Positions 1 to 8,579 of a stretch of DNA of 64,000 bases are shown here, piece by piece. The stretch is from positions 1 through 64,000 of the forward strand of contig JAQXCD010000034.1 of the NCBI GenBank assembly GCA_029252045.1, in the 5' to 3' direction. The stretch's first letter is position 1. The number at the start of each line of letters is the position of its first letter. Below the pieces are notes generated by a model, which saw only the letters and a list, made by a program, of their open reading frames with translations, was not told the origin of the DNA and did no database searches. A program made the position numbers and the translations under genes. The DNA is from Sulfitobacter sp. GTDB taxonomy: Bacteria > Pseudomonadota > Alphaproteobacteria > Rhodobacterales > Rhodobacteraceae.

Positions 1-84
1 TGGTGCGGGTGAAGGGACTCGAACCCCCACGCCATAGGCGCCAGAACCTAAATCTGGTGCGTCTACCAATTCCGCCACACCCGC
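1..84 (-). tRNA. tRNA-Leu (anticodon TAG)
   Basis: Read on the minus strand this is a complete leucine tRNA. The acceptor arms GCGGGTG and CACCCGC pair, the discriminator is A, and CCA is encoded at positions 1-3. The anticodon stem CCAGA/TCTGG closes the loop TTTAGGT, giving anticodon TAG (reads CUA-type leucine codons). A variable arm of the long class-II type and the T-arm GGTTCGAGTCC are present. The gene ends at the window edge, so anything downstream of it is not visible. Confidence 0.97.
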
Positions 85-199
85 ACTAACTGATTCAGGG
101 CATTTCCCGAACAGTTGTCCGTCACTAACAAACCACAATCAAAGACGCGAGACAAAAAAAGCACGCGACATGAACATTATCTTGTCATATTGTTGGTTC

Positions 200-214
200 A
201 ACCTGAGGCAGGTT
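200..214. promoter_or_regulatory. 15-bp palindrome upstream of the Hint-domain gene
   Basis: The perfect inverted repeat AACCTG-AGG-CAGGTT lies 22 bases before the start codon of the Hint-domain gene. Its place in the 5' leader would suit an operator. No regulator is recognised nearby and six-base arms can occur by chance. Confidence 0.3.
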
Positions 215-236
215 AAACAAACAGAGAGAGACGCCC

Positions 237-758
237 ATGAAACCGAATACGGTCGGGCGCGTTGGTGGAGTTACTCCACAAACGGGCCAATACGCGCCTT
301 ATGCATCCCGTGATATCGGGCTGCTGCAAGGCACGATGCTCCTGACACTTGATGGCGAAATGCCCATCGAATTTGTAAACGTCGGAGATAAAGTCATTAC
401 GCGCGACAGCGGCATTGCCCGCGTCGAACACATCCAGCGCTCCAAGCGTATGGTACACACCATTGCAGTTGCAGCAGGATCACTGGGCCATACCCGCCCC
501 GAACGCGATGCCCTGTTGGCTGGCGATCAGATGTGCCTGATCCGCGACTGGCGTGCACAAGCGCTGTTCAGCGCAGACCGCGCGCTGATTGCCGCACGCA
601 CGTTGGTGGACGGCGAATTCATCCGCGATCTTGGTATGCAAGAGCAGACCCTGATCCAGATTTTCTGTGACGGCCCTCATATCTTGTATGCAGACGGTCT
701 CGAAGTAAGCACCGCAGATGGCGCCCGCGCCCGCGGTCAGGTTCTTCACGCCGCTTGA
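237..758 (+). CDS. stand-alone Hint (Hedgehog/intein) domain protein
   Basis: This 173-residue protein is essentially one Hint fold. Residues about 32-60 carry the Hint N-terminal pattern GT-x-L-T-L-DGE followed by VGDKVITRDSG, and the C-terminal part has the PHILYADGLEV strand pair. In self-processing Hint domains a Cys (or Ser) sits just before the GT motif; here that place reads LLQGT and neither Cys in the protein is near it, so autocatalysis is unlikely. Free-standing Hint proteins of this kind are common in Roseobacter genomes with unknown role. The start is preceded by AGAGAGA. No signal peptide is seen and the flanking genes give no functional clue. Confidence 0.8.
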   Translation: MKPNTVGRVGGVTPQTGQYAPYASRDIGLLQGTMLLTLDGEMPIEFVNVGDKVITRDSGIARVEHIQRSKRMVHTIAVAAGSLGHTRPERDALLAGDQMCLIRDWRAQALFSADRALIAARTLVDGEFIRDLGMQEQTLIQIFCDGPHILYADGLEVSTADGARARGQVLHAA

Positions 759-786
759 ACACGCCTTTTTTTGTTTAACCGCAAGG

Positions 787-805
787 CCCCGGAAATTTTC
801 CGGGG
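787..805 (+). terminator. possible terminator hairpin after the Hint gene
   Basis: The 19-base inverted repeat CCCCGGAAATTTTCCGGGG lies 28 bases after the stop codon. The stem is strong but no T run follows immediately, so intrinsic termination is plausible and not certain. Confidence 0.45.
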
Positions 806-808
806 CGC

Positions 809-1427
<619 letters not shown>

Positions 1428-1469
1428 CGCCCACACACAAGAATAGACCAAGAATTAAAGGACATCGAC

Positions 1470-2876
1470 ATGAACAACAAAGACCTGTTGAACTTGATCA
1501 AAGAAGAGGAAATCGATTACGTCGATATCCGCTTTACCGACACGCGCGGCACGCTCCAGCACGTTACGGTTGTCAGTGATCTGGTAGACGAAGATTTCCT
1601 CGAGGAAGGCTTCATGTTTGACGGCTCCTCCATCGCGGGTTGGAAATCCATCGAAGCCTCCGACATGAAACTGATGCCGGACTCCTCCAGCGCCTACATC
1701 GATCCCTTCTATGCAGAGAAAACAATCTGTGTACACTGCTCGGTTGTAGAGCCTGATACAGGTGAATCCTACGAGCGTGACCCCCGCGGCACAGCGGAAA
1801 AAGCCGAAGCATACCTCAAGTCTTCCGGCATCGGCGATGTTGCGTATTTTGGCCCAGAAGCGGAATTCTTCCTCTTTGATAACGTCAAATTCTCCAACAC
1901 CATCAACAAAGTATCCTACGAAGTTGACGCATCCGACGCGTCGTGGAACTCCGACACGGATTACGAGATGGGCAACATGGGCCACCGTCCCGGTCTCAAG
2001 GGCGGCTACTTCCCTGTGAACCCAGTTGACGAAGCACAGGACCTGCGCGCCGAGATGCTATCCACGATGAAGCGTCTGGGTATGAAGGTCGACAAACACC
2101 ACCACGAAGTGGCGTCTTGCCAGCACGAGTTGGGCCTGCTCTTCGGCACGCTGACAACCCAAGCCGACGAGATCCAGAAGTACAAATATGTTGTGCACAA
2201 CGTGGCCCATGCCTACGGCAAGTCCGCGACCTTTATGCCAAAGCCGATCTATGGCGATAACGGCTCGGGCATGCACGTCAACATGTCGATCTGGAAAGAT
2301 GGCAAGCCTTTGTTTGCAGGCGATAAATACGCTGATCTATCACAGGAAGCGCTGTATTTCATCGGTGGCGTTCTGACCCACGCGAAGTCGCTTAACGCCT
2401 TCACCAACCCGACCACAAACAGCTACAAGCGTTTGATCCCGGGCTTTGAGGCACCTGTTCTGCGCGCCTATTCCGCACGCAACCGTTCGGGCTGTGTCCG
2501 TATTCCATGGACAGAATCCCCAAAGGCAAAACGCGTAGAGGCCCGCTTCCCCGATCCGGCAGCAAACCCCTACCTGTGTTTCTCGGCGCTGCTGATGGCC
2601 GGCCTTGACGGCATCAAGAACAAGATTGATCCGGGCGAAGCCATGGACAAGAACCTGTATGACCTGCCCGCAGAAGAGCTGGCCGGCATCCCAACGGTTT
2701 GCGGTTCCTTGCGCGAAGCGATGGAAGAGCTGCAGAAAGATATGGATTACCTGCTGGCCGGTGACGTCTTCACTAAAGACCAGATTGCAGGCTATATCGC
2801 ACTGAAGATGGAAGAGGTGCACAAGTATGAGCACACACCTCACCCAGTCGAATTCGGCATGTACTACAGCTGCTGA
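1470..2876 (+). CDS. glnA: glutamine synthetase, type I
   Basis: The enzyme joins ammonia to glutamate with ATP, the main ammonia assimilation step. At 468 residues it has the usual GSI-beta length. Visible motifs are the N-terminal beta-grasp segment with DIRFTDTRG and the latch MFDGSSI, the ATP-binding [14 protein letters not shown], the active-site NRSGCVRIP loop, and the adenylylation site KNLYDLP, whose Tyr falls exactly at residue 397. It is the second gene of glnBA, with a GGACATCGAC leader before ATG. A strong hairpin follows, so the operon probably ends here. Confidence 0.98.
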   Translation: MNNKDLLNLIKEEEIDYVDIRFTDTRGTLQHVTVVSDLVDEDFLEEGFMFDGSSIAGWKSIEASDMKLMPDSSSAYIDPFYAEKTICVHCSVVEPDTGESYERDPRGTAEKAEAYLKSSGIGDVAYFGPEAEFFLFDNVKFSNTINKVSYEVDASDASWNSDTDYEMGNMGHRPGLKGGYFPVNPVDEAQDLRAEMLSTMKRLGMKVDKHHHEVASCQHELGLLFGTLTTQADEIQKYKYVVHNVAHAYGKSATFMPKPIYGDNGSGMHVNMSIWKDGKPLFAGDKYADLSQEALYFIGGVLTHAKSLNAFTNPTTNSYKRLIPGFEAPVLRAYSARNRSGCVRIPWTESPKAKRVEARFPDPAANPYLCFSALLMAGLDGIKNKIDPGEAMDKNLYDLPAEELAGIPTVCGSLREAMEELQKDMDYLLAGDVFTKDQIAGYIALKMEEVHKYEHTPHPVEFGMYYSC

Positions 2877-2900
2877 TCCAGCGTCTGTTTCCAAAATTCG

Positions 2901-2926
2901 GGCGTCCCTGTCGGGGCGCCCTTTTC
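2901..2926 (+). terminator. glnBA terminator
   Basis: A GC-rich hairpin with arms GGGCG-CCC and GGG-GCGCCC is followed by TTTTCC, about 25 bases after the glnA stop. This is a standard intrinsic terminator. Confidence 0.8.
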
Positions 2927-3100
2927 CGTTTCAGGGCAAGCCTATCTGCGTTTCAGCCTGCTCCCCCCTCAACTGAGGCTTCCGCGTGACACAGTGGCAC
3001 GCGCTGCAGGCAACCGGCGGGCGGACACGCGAGAAGGGTATGCAACCGGTTAATCCTTGGTTAACCTGCGCTGAACACAGTTTATCAGAGATAACTATTT

Positions 3101-3904
3101 ATGTGCTCCCTTAAGACGATCACCCTTTCCCTAGTTCTTGCCACCACCCTCGCCGCACCTGCATTTGCAGCGCAATGCGGTAATGATTCAGGCGGTTTCA
3201 ACGCGTGGAAAAGCGCCTTTGCTGCAGAAGCAAAGAAGGCGGGCGTCAAGCAGCGTGGTCTGGATGCACTGGCCAACGCCAGCTATGCCTCCGATACGAT
3301 CAAGGCAGACCGCAACCAGAAATCATTCAAGTACACGCTGGACAAGTTCCTGCAGGTACGCGGTGCGGATACAATTGTGAGCCAAGGCCGCAAAAGCAAA
3401 GCCAAGAATGCAGGGTTCTATAGCAGCCTTGAGAAGCAATACGGCGTGCCTGCGGGTGTTCTGCTGGCCATCCACGGGATGGAAACCGGTTTTGGCGGCT
3501 TTATGGGCGGCTCGGCTGTTGTCTCGGCCATCACAACGCTGGCCTATGATTGCCGCCGTTCGGATTTCTTCACGCCGCACGCCATCGGCGCGCTGATGCT
3601 GGTGGACCAAGGGAGCATCACATCCAGCACCAAAGGTGCAAAGCACGGCGAGCTGGGCCATACCCAGTTCCTGCCTGGCAATGCAATGCGCTACGGTGTG
3701 GACGGCAACGGTGACGGCCGTGTCGATCTGTACAACCAGACAGATGCGCTGGCCTCCACCGCCAACTTCCTGCGCAAAAAGGGCTGGAAGCCCGGCCAGG
3801 GCTATCAGCAGGGGCAGCCGAACTTTGCGGTGATCAAGCAGTGGAATGCGGCAACCGTCTACCAGCAGGCTATTGCCTATATGGGTGCCAAGATCGACGG
3901 CTAA
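3101..3904 (+). CDS. lytic murein transglycosylase, MltB/SLT_2 type, secreted
   Basis: The enzyme cleaves the MurNAc-GlcNAc bond of peptidoglycan to give 1,6-anhydro ends. Residues 1-23 form a signal peptide (charged start, hydrophobic LVLATTLAAPAFA, then AQC); there is no clean lipobox, so it is probably soluble in the periplasm. The catalytic Glu is residue 128 in HGMETGFGG, and the family motifs GHTQFLPGNAMRYGVDGNGDGRVDLYN and the closing KGWKPGQGY follow. At 267 residues it is a short MltB form without a C-terminal peptidoglycan-binding domain. The ATG at 3101 has only a weak ribosome site. It stands alone between glnA and an unrelated gene. Confidence 0.92.
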   Translation: MCSLKTITLSLVLATTLAAPAFAAQCGNDSGGFNAWKSAFAAEAKKAGVKQRGLDALANASYASDTIKADRNQKSFKYTLDKFLQVRGADTIVSQGRKSKAKNAGFYSSLEKQYGVPAGVLLAIHGMETGFGGFMGGSAVVSAITTLAYDCRRSDFFTPHAIGALMLVDQGSITSSTKGAKHGELGHTQFLPGNAMRYGVDGNGDGRVDLYNQTDALASTANFLRKKGWKPGQGYQQGQPNFAVIKQWNAATVYQQAIAYMGAKIDG

Positions 3905-4126
3905 GCCCCCGTCGCTTTGCTTGAAATACCACAGACACCGGCCCGCGAGGTGTCGGGGTCTTGTCTTTGTGCAGGGGGCTTCCTATTTGTCGGTCAAGGG
4001 TCAGGCCCCTGCCGTCCGCAACTTGGTGAAGTCCTGTTATAGATACGATCAGTCCTCAACCACATCTATGCGTGGTTCAAAGGCAACGCGGACACCTCTG
4101 ATATAGACGCAATTGGAGTGATGGAC

Positions 4127-4552
4127 ATGACACAAATACCTTCCCGCGACGTGCTGAAAGCCCAAGCAAAGCGCCTGCGCGCCGATGTGCGGCTACAGGG
4201 CACCGAGATGACCCATGCAGCAGCACTGGAAACAGTGGCCCACCAGTGGGGCATGCGCGACTGGAACACCCTCGCCGCCCGTGCCGATGTACAAGCGGTG
4301 CAATGGCACCCCCGACAGCGGGTATCAGGGCGCTATCTGGGGCAACCTTTCGCGGGTGTTATCAAAGCGGCCAGCCTTGCATCGTCAGGCTTCTGGTCCT
4401 TGACCCTGCGCTTTGACGAACCTGTTGATGTAGTGGAATCGTTGCATTTCACCAACCTGCGCCAACAGGTCAGCACAACGGTTAATGCAGCGGGTGAATC
4501 ACCGCAGAAAACCTCAAACGGGCAACCGATTATGGTTGTCGGGCCTGAATAG
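4127..4552 (+). CDS. small protein with glyoxalase-related N-terminal domain
   Basis: Residues about 4-50 (SRDVLKAQAKRLRADVRLQG and then an HAAALETVAHQWGMRDWNTLAA helix pair) match the short domain found in glyoxalase-superfamily-related proteins, where it often stands without the metal-binding VOC fold. The rest, to residue 141, is a beta-rich segment I do not recognise; it lacks obvious metal ligands, so no enzyme activity is claimed. An ATG at 4121 and a GTG at 4118 lie in the same frame, but GGAG at 4115-4118 sits 8 bases before the ATG at 4127, so that start is chosen. It converges on the next gene across a shared hairpin. Confidence 0.72.
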   Translation: MTQIPSRDVLKAQAKRLRADVRLQGTEMTHAAALETVAHQWGMRDWNTLAARADVQAVQWHPRQRVSGRYLGQPFAGVIKAASLASSGFWSLTLRFDEPVDVVESLHFTNLRQQVSTTVNAAGESPQKTSNGQPIMVVGPE

Positions 4553-4559
4553 CCCTCTT

Positions 4560-4586
4560 GCGTCCGGCGACAGGTTTGCCGGACGC
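4560..4586. terminator. bidirectional terminator hairpin
   Basis: The arms GCGTCCGGC and GCCGGACGC (nine perfect base pairs) enclose a nine-base loop, in the 38-base gap between convergent genes. It ends CGCCTT on the plus strand. It can serve both genes. Confidence 0.75.
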
Positions 4587-4590
4587 GCCT

Positions 4591-5319
4591 TCAGGTCCGC
4601 ACCACATAGGTATGGATGGAGAAAACCACCACATCACTGACAGGCATGCGCACCACACACTGCCTCTCGGACCGGATATAGGGCGCTGCGGTCTGGTCAG
4701 GTCTGATACGGCGCGGCGCGGTTGAGGACCGTGGCTGGTGCAGCTCTGCATCGTCATACCATAGACGATTGAACCGCCACAAAGGCCGCCCTGCCCGCAC
4801 CCCGTCAAACAGGCGCTGCACACGGCGCGCAAGGTCTGCGTCATATTCCGCCACAGGTTCATGAATGCCAATCAGCGGCTTGCCTGCCTTCTCGGCCAAC
4901 CGCCAGCTTGCCGGAAAACACAGGACTGCGCCCACCAGTACATGCTCGTCTCCCTGCTTATGCAGCAGGCAGATATCTTCTTGCACCAGCTGGCCCAGCG
5001 TCAGCAGCGGTGCATCATGGTCGGGCGTTACTGTGCGTCCGTCCGGGCATACCACCCGCCCGGCACGCACCTGAAACCCCATATCGGGCAGCAGTGCCAG
5101 CGTCTGATCCAGCACCTCGCGCGCTGCCTTCAGCGCCGCCGGATCCATCCACAGGACATCGGCGCGCTGCGTCTCCAACAATGCAAGGCGGCGCTGCAAT
5201 TGCGCGGCATATGCTTCGTCCACGCGTAGCCAATCATGTTTGGCGGCAGGTGCCATACCGGGCAAGCCCGTAGTCTCCAACATCTCCGGCGGGAGGGCAT
5301 TTTGTACAATCGCGTTCAT
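4591..5319 (-). CDS. DUF3445 protein, haem-dependent oxidative N-demethylase family
   Basis: The protein of 242 residues belongs to the DUF3445 family, whose characterised members are haem-dependent oxidative N-demethylases and the DmmA subunit of dimethylamine monooxygenase. Recognisable segments are the repeated-Leu region with DICLLHK and HVLVGAVLCFPASWRLAEKAGKPL, IHEPVAEYD, and the C-terminal LWRFNRLWYDDAELHQP. It is shorter than DmmA, and no dmmB/dmmC genes are beside it, so its substrate is unknown. The frame is open further upstream, but the ATG at 5317-5319 follows CAGGGAT and begins the conserved part. It diverges from dddP over a 116-base spacer with a palindrome. Confidence 0.82.
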   Translation of the reverse strand: MNAIVQNALPPEMLETTGLPGMAPAAKHDWLRVDEAYAAQLQRRLALLETQRADVLWMDPAALKAAREVLDQTLALLPDMGFQVRAGRVVCPDGRTVTPDHDAPLLTLGQLVQEDICLLHKQGDEHVLVGAVLCFPASWRLAEKAGKPLIGIHEPVAEYDADLARRVQRLFDGVRAGRPLWRFNRLWYDDAELHQPRSSTAPRRIRPDQTAAPYIRSERQCVVRMPVSDVVVFSIHTYVVRT

Positions 5320-5355
5320 AATCCCTGATACGCCGCCGCCTTGGTAAAAGCAAAA

Positions 5356-5375
5356 GCGACATGCAGTCATGTCGC
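5356..5375. promoter_or_regulatory. perfect palindrome between dddP and the DUF3445 gene
   Basis: GCGACATG-CAGT-CATGTCGC has two perfect 8-base arms around a 4-base spacer. It lies in the 116-base divergent spacer, 37 bases from the DUF3445 start and 60 bases from the dddP start, where an operator could control both genes. It is not followed by a T run on either strand, so a terminator is less likely. Confidence 0.5.
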
Positions 5376-5435
5376 GAAATGCAATGAACCCCCCTGCTTT
5401 TGCGCCACGCTGTGAGGGCAAAGGGAGGGCTGGAT

Positions 5436-6782
5436 ATGAACCAACATCACCGCGAGACGCGCAAAATTGACCCCACGAAGGGCGCCACCCTGCCGGACGG
5501 CTCTCCAAATGATGCTGACCGCGTCGAGATCGGGCCGACCCAACTGGCGTTTCGCGAATGGGAGGCCGCTGGTCTGGTGCTGCCCAACCTTTCCAATATG
5601 CGCCGCTACCGGTGGGAGCGCCTGACACGTCACATCGTAGATCGTGGCTTGGGGGGATTGCTGATGTTTGACCCGCTCAACATCCGCTATGCCACCGACA
5701 GCACCAACATGCAGCTTTGGAACACCCACAACCCTTTCCGCGCGGTGCTGCTTTGTGCGGACGGTTACATGGTGATGTGGGATTACAAGAACTCGCCGTT
5801 TCTAAGTGAATTCAACCCGCTGGTGCGTGAACAGCGGTCCGGCGCAGATTTGTTCTATTTTGACCGTGGCGACAAGGTGGGTGTGGCCGCCGGTGTACTG
5901 GCGAATGAAGTGCGCGACCTGATCAAAGAGCACGGCGGCGGCGAGATGCGTCTAGCTGTCGACAAAATCATGGTTCACGGCCTGAGGTCGTTGGAACGTG
6001 CAGGATTTACCGTGGTGGATGGCGAGGAAGTCACCGAAAAATCGCGCAGCATCAAAGGACCGGATGAGATCCTTGCCATGCGCTGCGCCAACCATGCCTG
6101 TGAGACATCCGTGCGCGCGATGGAGGATTTCGCCCGCGCCCATGTGCCGATGGGGCAGACATCTGAGGATGATATCTGGGCGGTTCTACATGCCGAGAAC
6201 ATCCGGCGGGGGGGCGAGTGGATTGAAACGCGCCTGCTGGCCTCTGGTCCGCGCACCAACCCGTGGTTTCAGGAATGTGGCCCGCGTATCACCCAGAACA
6301 ACGAAATCATCAGCTTTGATACCGACCTGATCGGCAGCTATGGTATTTGTATTGATATCTCGCGCAGCTGGTGGATCGGGGATCGAGCCCCCCGCGCTGA
6401 TATGATCTATGCCATGCAACACGGGGTCGAGCATATCCGGCAGAACATGGAGATGCTCAAACCGGGCGTGATGATCGATGAACTAACAGCCGGTACCCAT
6501 GTGCTGGATGCCCAGTTCCAAAAGCAAAAATACGGCTGTCTGATGCACGGCGTAGGCCTGTGTGATGAATGGCCGCTGGTCGCCTATCCCGACAACGCCG
6601 TTGCGGGCGCTTTTGACTATCCGATCGAGGCAGGCATGGTTCTGTGTGTCGAAGCGCTGGTGTCACCAGAGGGCGGAGATTTCTCGATCAAGCTGGAGGA
6701 TCAGGTTCTCATCACCGAGGACGGCTATGAAAACCTGACGCAATATCCGTTTGATCCCGCCTTGATGGGCGGTATGGCCTAG
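5436..6782 (+). CDS. dddP: DMSP lyase DddP (M24 metallopeptidase fold)
   Basis: DddP cleaves dimethylsulfoniopropionate to dimethyl sulfide and acrylate in the cytoplasm. The 448-residue protein follows known Roseobacter DddP along its full length, for example YATDSTNMQLWNTHNPFRAV and WDYKNSPFLSEFNPLVREQ. The M24-like C-terminal half has the metal ligands expected of DddP: Asp in SFDTD, Asp in ICIDISRSWW, His in CLMHGVG, Glu in CVEALV and Glu in IKLEDQV. The ATG at 5436 comes after AAGGGAGGG; a longer frame to 5400 lacks this. It stands alone on its strand and its stop overlaps the stop of rpiB through a CTAG. No dddT-type transporter or acrylate genes are adjacent. Confidence 0.96.
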   Translation: MNQHHRETRKIDPTKGATLPDGSPNDADRVEIGPTQLAFREWEAAGLVLPNLSNMRRYRWERLTRHIVDRGLGGLLMFDPLNIRYATDSTNMQLWNTHNPFRAVLLCADGYMVMWDYKNSPFLSEFNPLVREQRSGADLFYFDRGDKVGVAAGVLANEVRDLIKEHGGGEMRLAVDKIMVHGLRSLERAGFTVVDGEEVTEKSRSIKGPDEILAMRCANHACETSVRAMEDFARAHVPMGQTSEDDIWAVLHAENIRRGGEWIETRLLASGPRTNPWFQECGPRITQNNEIISFDTDLIGSYGICIDISRSWWIGDRAPRADMIYAMQHGVEHIRQNMEMLKPGVMIDELTAGTHVLDAQFQKQKYGCLMHGVGLCDEWPLVAYPDNAVAGAFDYPIEAGMVLCVEALVSPEGGDFSIKLEDQVLITEDGYENLTQYPFDPALMGGMA

Positions 6783-7219
6783 CCTTCAATCATATCGACG
6801 CGGGTGGCGTGACGGCCACCCTCGAATTCGGCACTCAGAAAGGCGTCGACGATCTCTATCGCAAGGCCCGCCCCGACGACACGGGCGCCTATGGACAGCA
6901 TGTTTGCATCATTGTGTTGCCGGATCATACGGGCAGAAAACGTGTCGGCGCAAACGCCGCAGCGGATGCCTTTCACCTTGTTTGCCGCCATCATGATGCC
7001 CTGCCCGGTGCCGCAAATGATCACCCCCAGCTGGCAATCACCCGATGCCACCCGCTCGGCTGCCGCTTTGCCGTGGATGGGGTAATCAGTGCTCTGCGAT
7101 GTGGTCGGGCCGATATCGACCACATCGTACCCAAGGGCAGTTATATGGGCCGCAATATCCTGACGGAGTTGAATGTCGGCGTGATCGCTGGAAACCACGA
7201 TGCGTTGGGTCTGGGTCAT
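6779..7219 (-). CDS. rpiB: RpiB/LacAB-family sugar-phosphate isomerase
   Basis: This is a ribose-5-phosphate isomerase B-type enzyme (ribose 5-phosphate to ribulose 5-phosphate). The 146-residue length fits. Motifs are VSSDHAD near the start, DYPIHG, CGTGQGIMMAANK with the catalytic-base Cys, and ARMIRQHNDANMLSIGARVVG. The ATG at 7217-7219 is preferred to an ATG 51 bases upstream because the family begins a few residues before VVSSDHAD; the ribosome site is weak. LacA/LacB-like or other sugar-phosphate substrates cannot be excluded. Its stop overlaps that of dddP. It lies downstream of the PLP enzyme gene on the same strand. Confidence 0.9.
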   Translation of the reverse strand: MTQTQRIVVSSDHADIQLRQDIAAHITALGYDVVDIGPTTSQSTDYPIHGKAAAERVASGDCQLGVIICGTGQGIMMAANKVKGIRCGVCADTFSARMIRQHNDANMLSIGARVVGAGLAIEIVDAFLSAEFEGGRHATRVDMIEG

Positions 7220-7266
7220 AGAATGTTCACTCGCTGTTAGTATGGTATTCAAAGGGTTGGCGGGCA

Positions 7267-8421
7267 TCACTGCCCCAGTGCCTGCCCCAAATCGTTGATC
7301 AAATCACCCGCACCCTCGATCCCGACTGAAAGGCGCAGCAGCCCTTCGGGGATACCTGTGTGCGGCTCGATGGTGTGGCGATGCTCTACAAGGCTCTCTA
7401 CCCCGCCCAGTGATGTGGCGCGGTGAAAGAGCTTCAGACGCCCCACAGCGCCCAGCGCTGCAGGTGCCCCGCCTTTGACAACAAACGACAGCAGAGGGCC
7501 AAAGCCCCCTGTCATCTGGGTACAGGCCAGCGCGTGGCCGGTATGGGAGGGCAAGCCGGGGTAGAGGACAGTCTCGACGCTTGGGTGATCGCTGAGGTAT
7601 TCCGCCAGCTTTTGCGCGTTTTCAGACATGCGTTCTACCCGCAAAGGCAGCGTGCGCATGCCGCGTAGCAACAGCCATGCCTCAAATGGTCCCAGAACAG
7701 CACCCGCCATGTCACGGTCTGCACGGATGGCGGCCCAAATGGCACTGCCTGAATCCTTCACCGCCAACGCGCCCGCCAGCACATCGGAATGGCCGTTCAG
7801 CCCCTTGGTGGCCGAGTGCATTACAACATCGGCGCCAAAAGACAGCGCGCGCGTTAGCACCGGGGTCGAGGTGGTCATATCCGCAATCAGCAGGCCACCT
7901 GCCCCGTGTACGGCGTCTGCACATGCGGCAATGTCTACAATCCGCAGCCACGGATTTGACGGTGTCTCGATCCACGCAAGGGCAGGTTTGTGGGTGGCGC
8001 AAGCAGCGGCAAAGGCATCGGTATCTGCCGCCTCAACCTCAACAAGCGTGATATCGCGGCGCGCACAAAAGCCGCGAATCCACGCGGTAGTGCCCCAATA
8101 GATCTGGCTTTGCACCAGCACGCTTGCCCCTGCGGGCAACGTGCGGAAGACAGCCGCTACAGCCGCCATGCCCGACGGAAACACCATCGCCTCTGCCGCC
8201 CCTTCCAGTTGCGCCAGCACACCTTCGGCCATCCGGCCATTGGGCGCGTGCGAACGGGAGTAAACGTTGCCATCCACAGCGGGGATGTAATCTTCGTCGC
8301 GCACAAATGTTGTGGCGGGATGGATTGGCGGCACAACACCGCCGGTACCCGCATCCAACAGCCCGCCTGCCTGTGCGGCGATAGTTGCAGGCGTTAGGCT
8401 ACCTATAGATTTCAGGGACAT
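7267..8421 (-). CDS. trans-sulfuration enzyme family PLP protein
   Basis: This is a Cys/Met metabolism PLP enzyme (fold type I), 384 residues. The PLP lysine lies in MHSATKGLNGHSDVLAG; other family marks are VYSRSHAPNGRMAEGVLAQLEG, FPSGMAAVAAVF, ETPSNPWLRI and the C-terminal FHRATSLGGVESLVEHRHT with RLSVGIE. Such enzymes act as cystathionine gamma-synthase, cystathionine lyase, O-acyl-homoserine sulfhydrylase or methionine gamma-lyase; the sequence alone does not decide, though the SLGG-ESL motif and ending are common to all. The start at 8419-8421 has GGAG 8 bases ahead. It is likely cotranscribed with rpiB, whose start is 47 bases downstream. Confidence 0.87.
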   Translation of the reverse strand: MSLKSIGSLTPATIAAQAGGLLDAGTGGVVPPIHPATTFVRDEDYIPAVDGNVYSRSHAPNGRMAEGVLAQLEGAAEAMVFPSGMAAVAAVFRTLPAGASVLVQSQIYWGTTAWIRGFCARRDITLVEVEAADTDAFAAACATHKPALAWIETPSNPWLRIVDIAACADAVHGAGGLLIADMTTSTPVLTRALSFGADVVMHSATKGLNGHSDVLAGALAVKDSGSAIWAAIRADRDMAGAVLGPFEAWLLLRGMRTLPLRVERMSENAQKLAEYLSDHPSVETVLYPGLPSHTGHALACTQMTGGFGPLLSFVVKGGAPAALGAVGRLKLFHRATSLGGVESLVEHRHTIEPHTGIPEGLLRLSVGIEGAGDLINDLGQALGQ

Positions 8422-8579
8422 GATGCGCGCTCCGCTTGGGTCTGTGGTGTTTGGCAAACTGTTATGCCTTGCGCGGCGCCGTTGCAAACATTCCGTCACG
8501 CCCCCGTCAACCCTGTGACATGCCCTTGAACTTGCCCCCTGCCTGCGCCACTTTAACCCTCTATCCAAAAGGACCAACA

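Noticed and set aside
8422-8579. A SAM-type riboswitch before the trans-sulfuration enzyme gene
   Set aside because: The conserved pairing and loop sequences of alphaproteobacterial SAM riboswitches are not visible.
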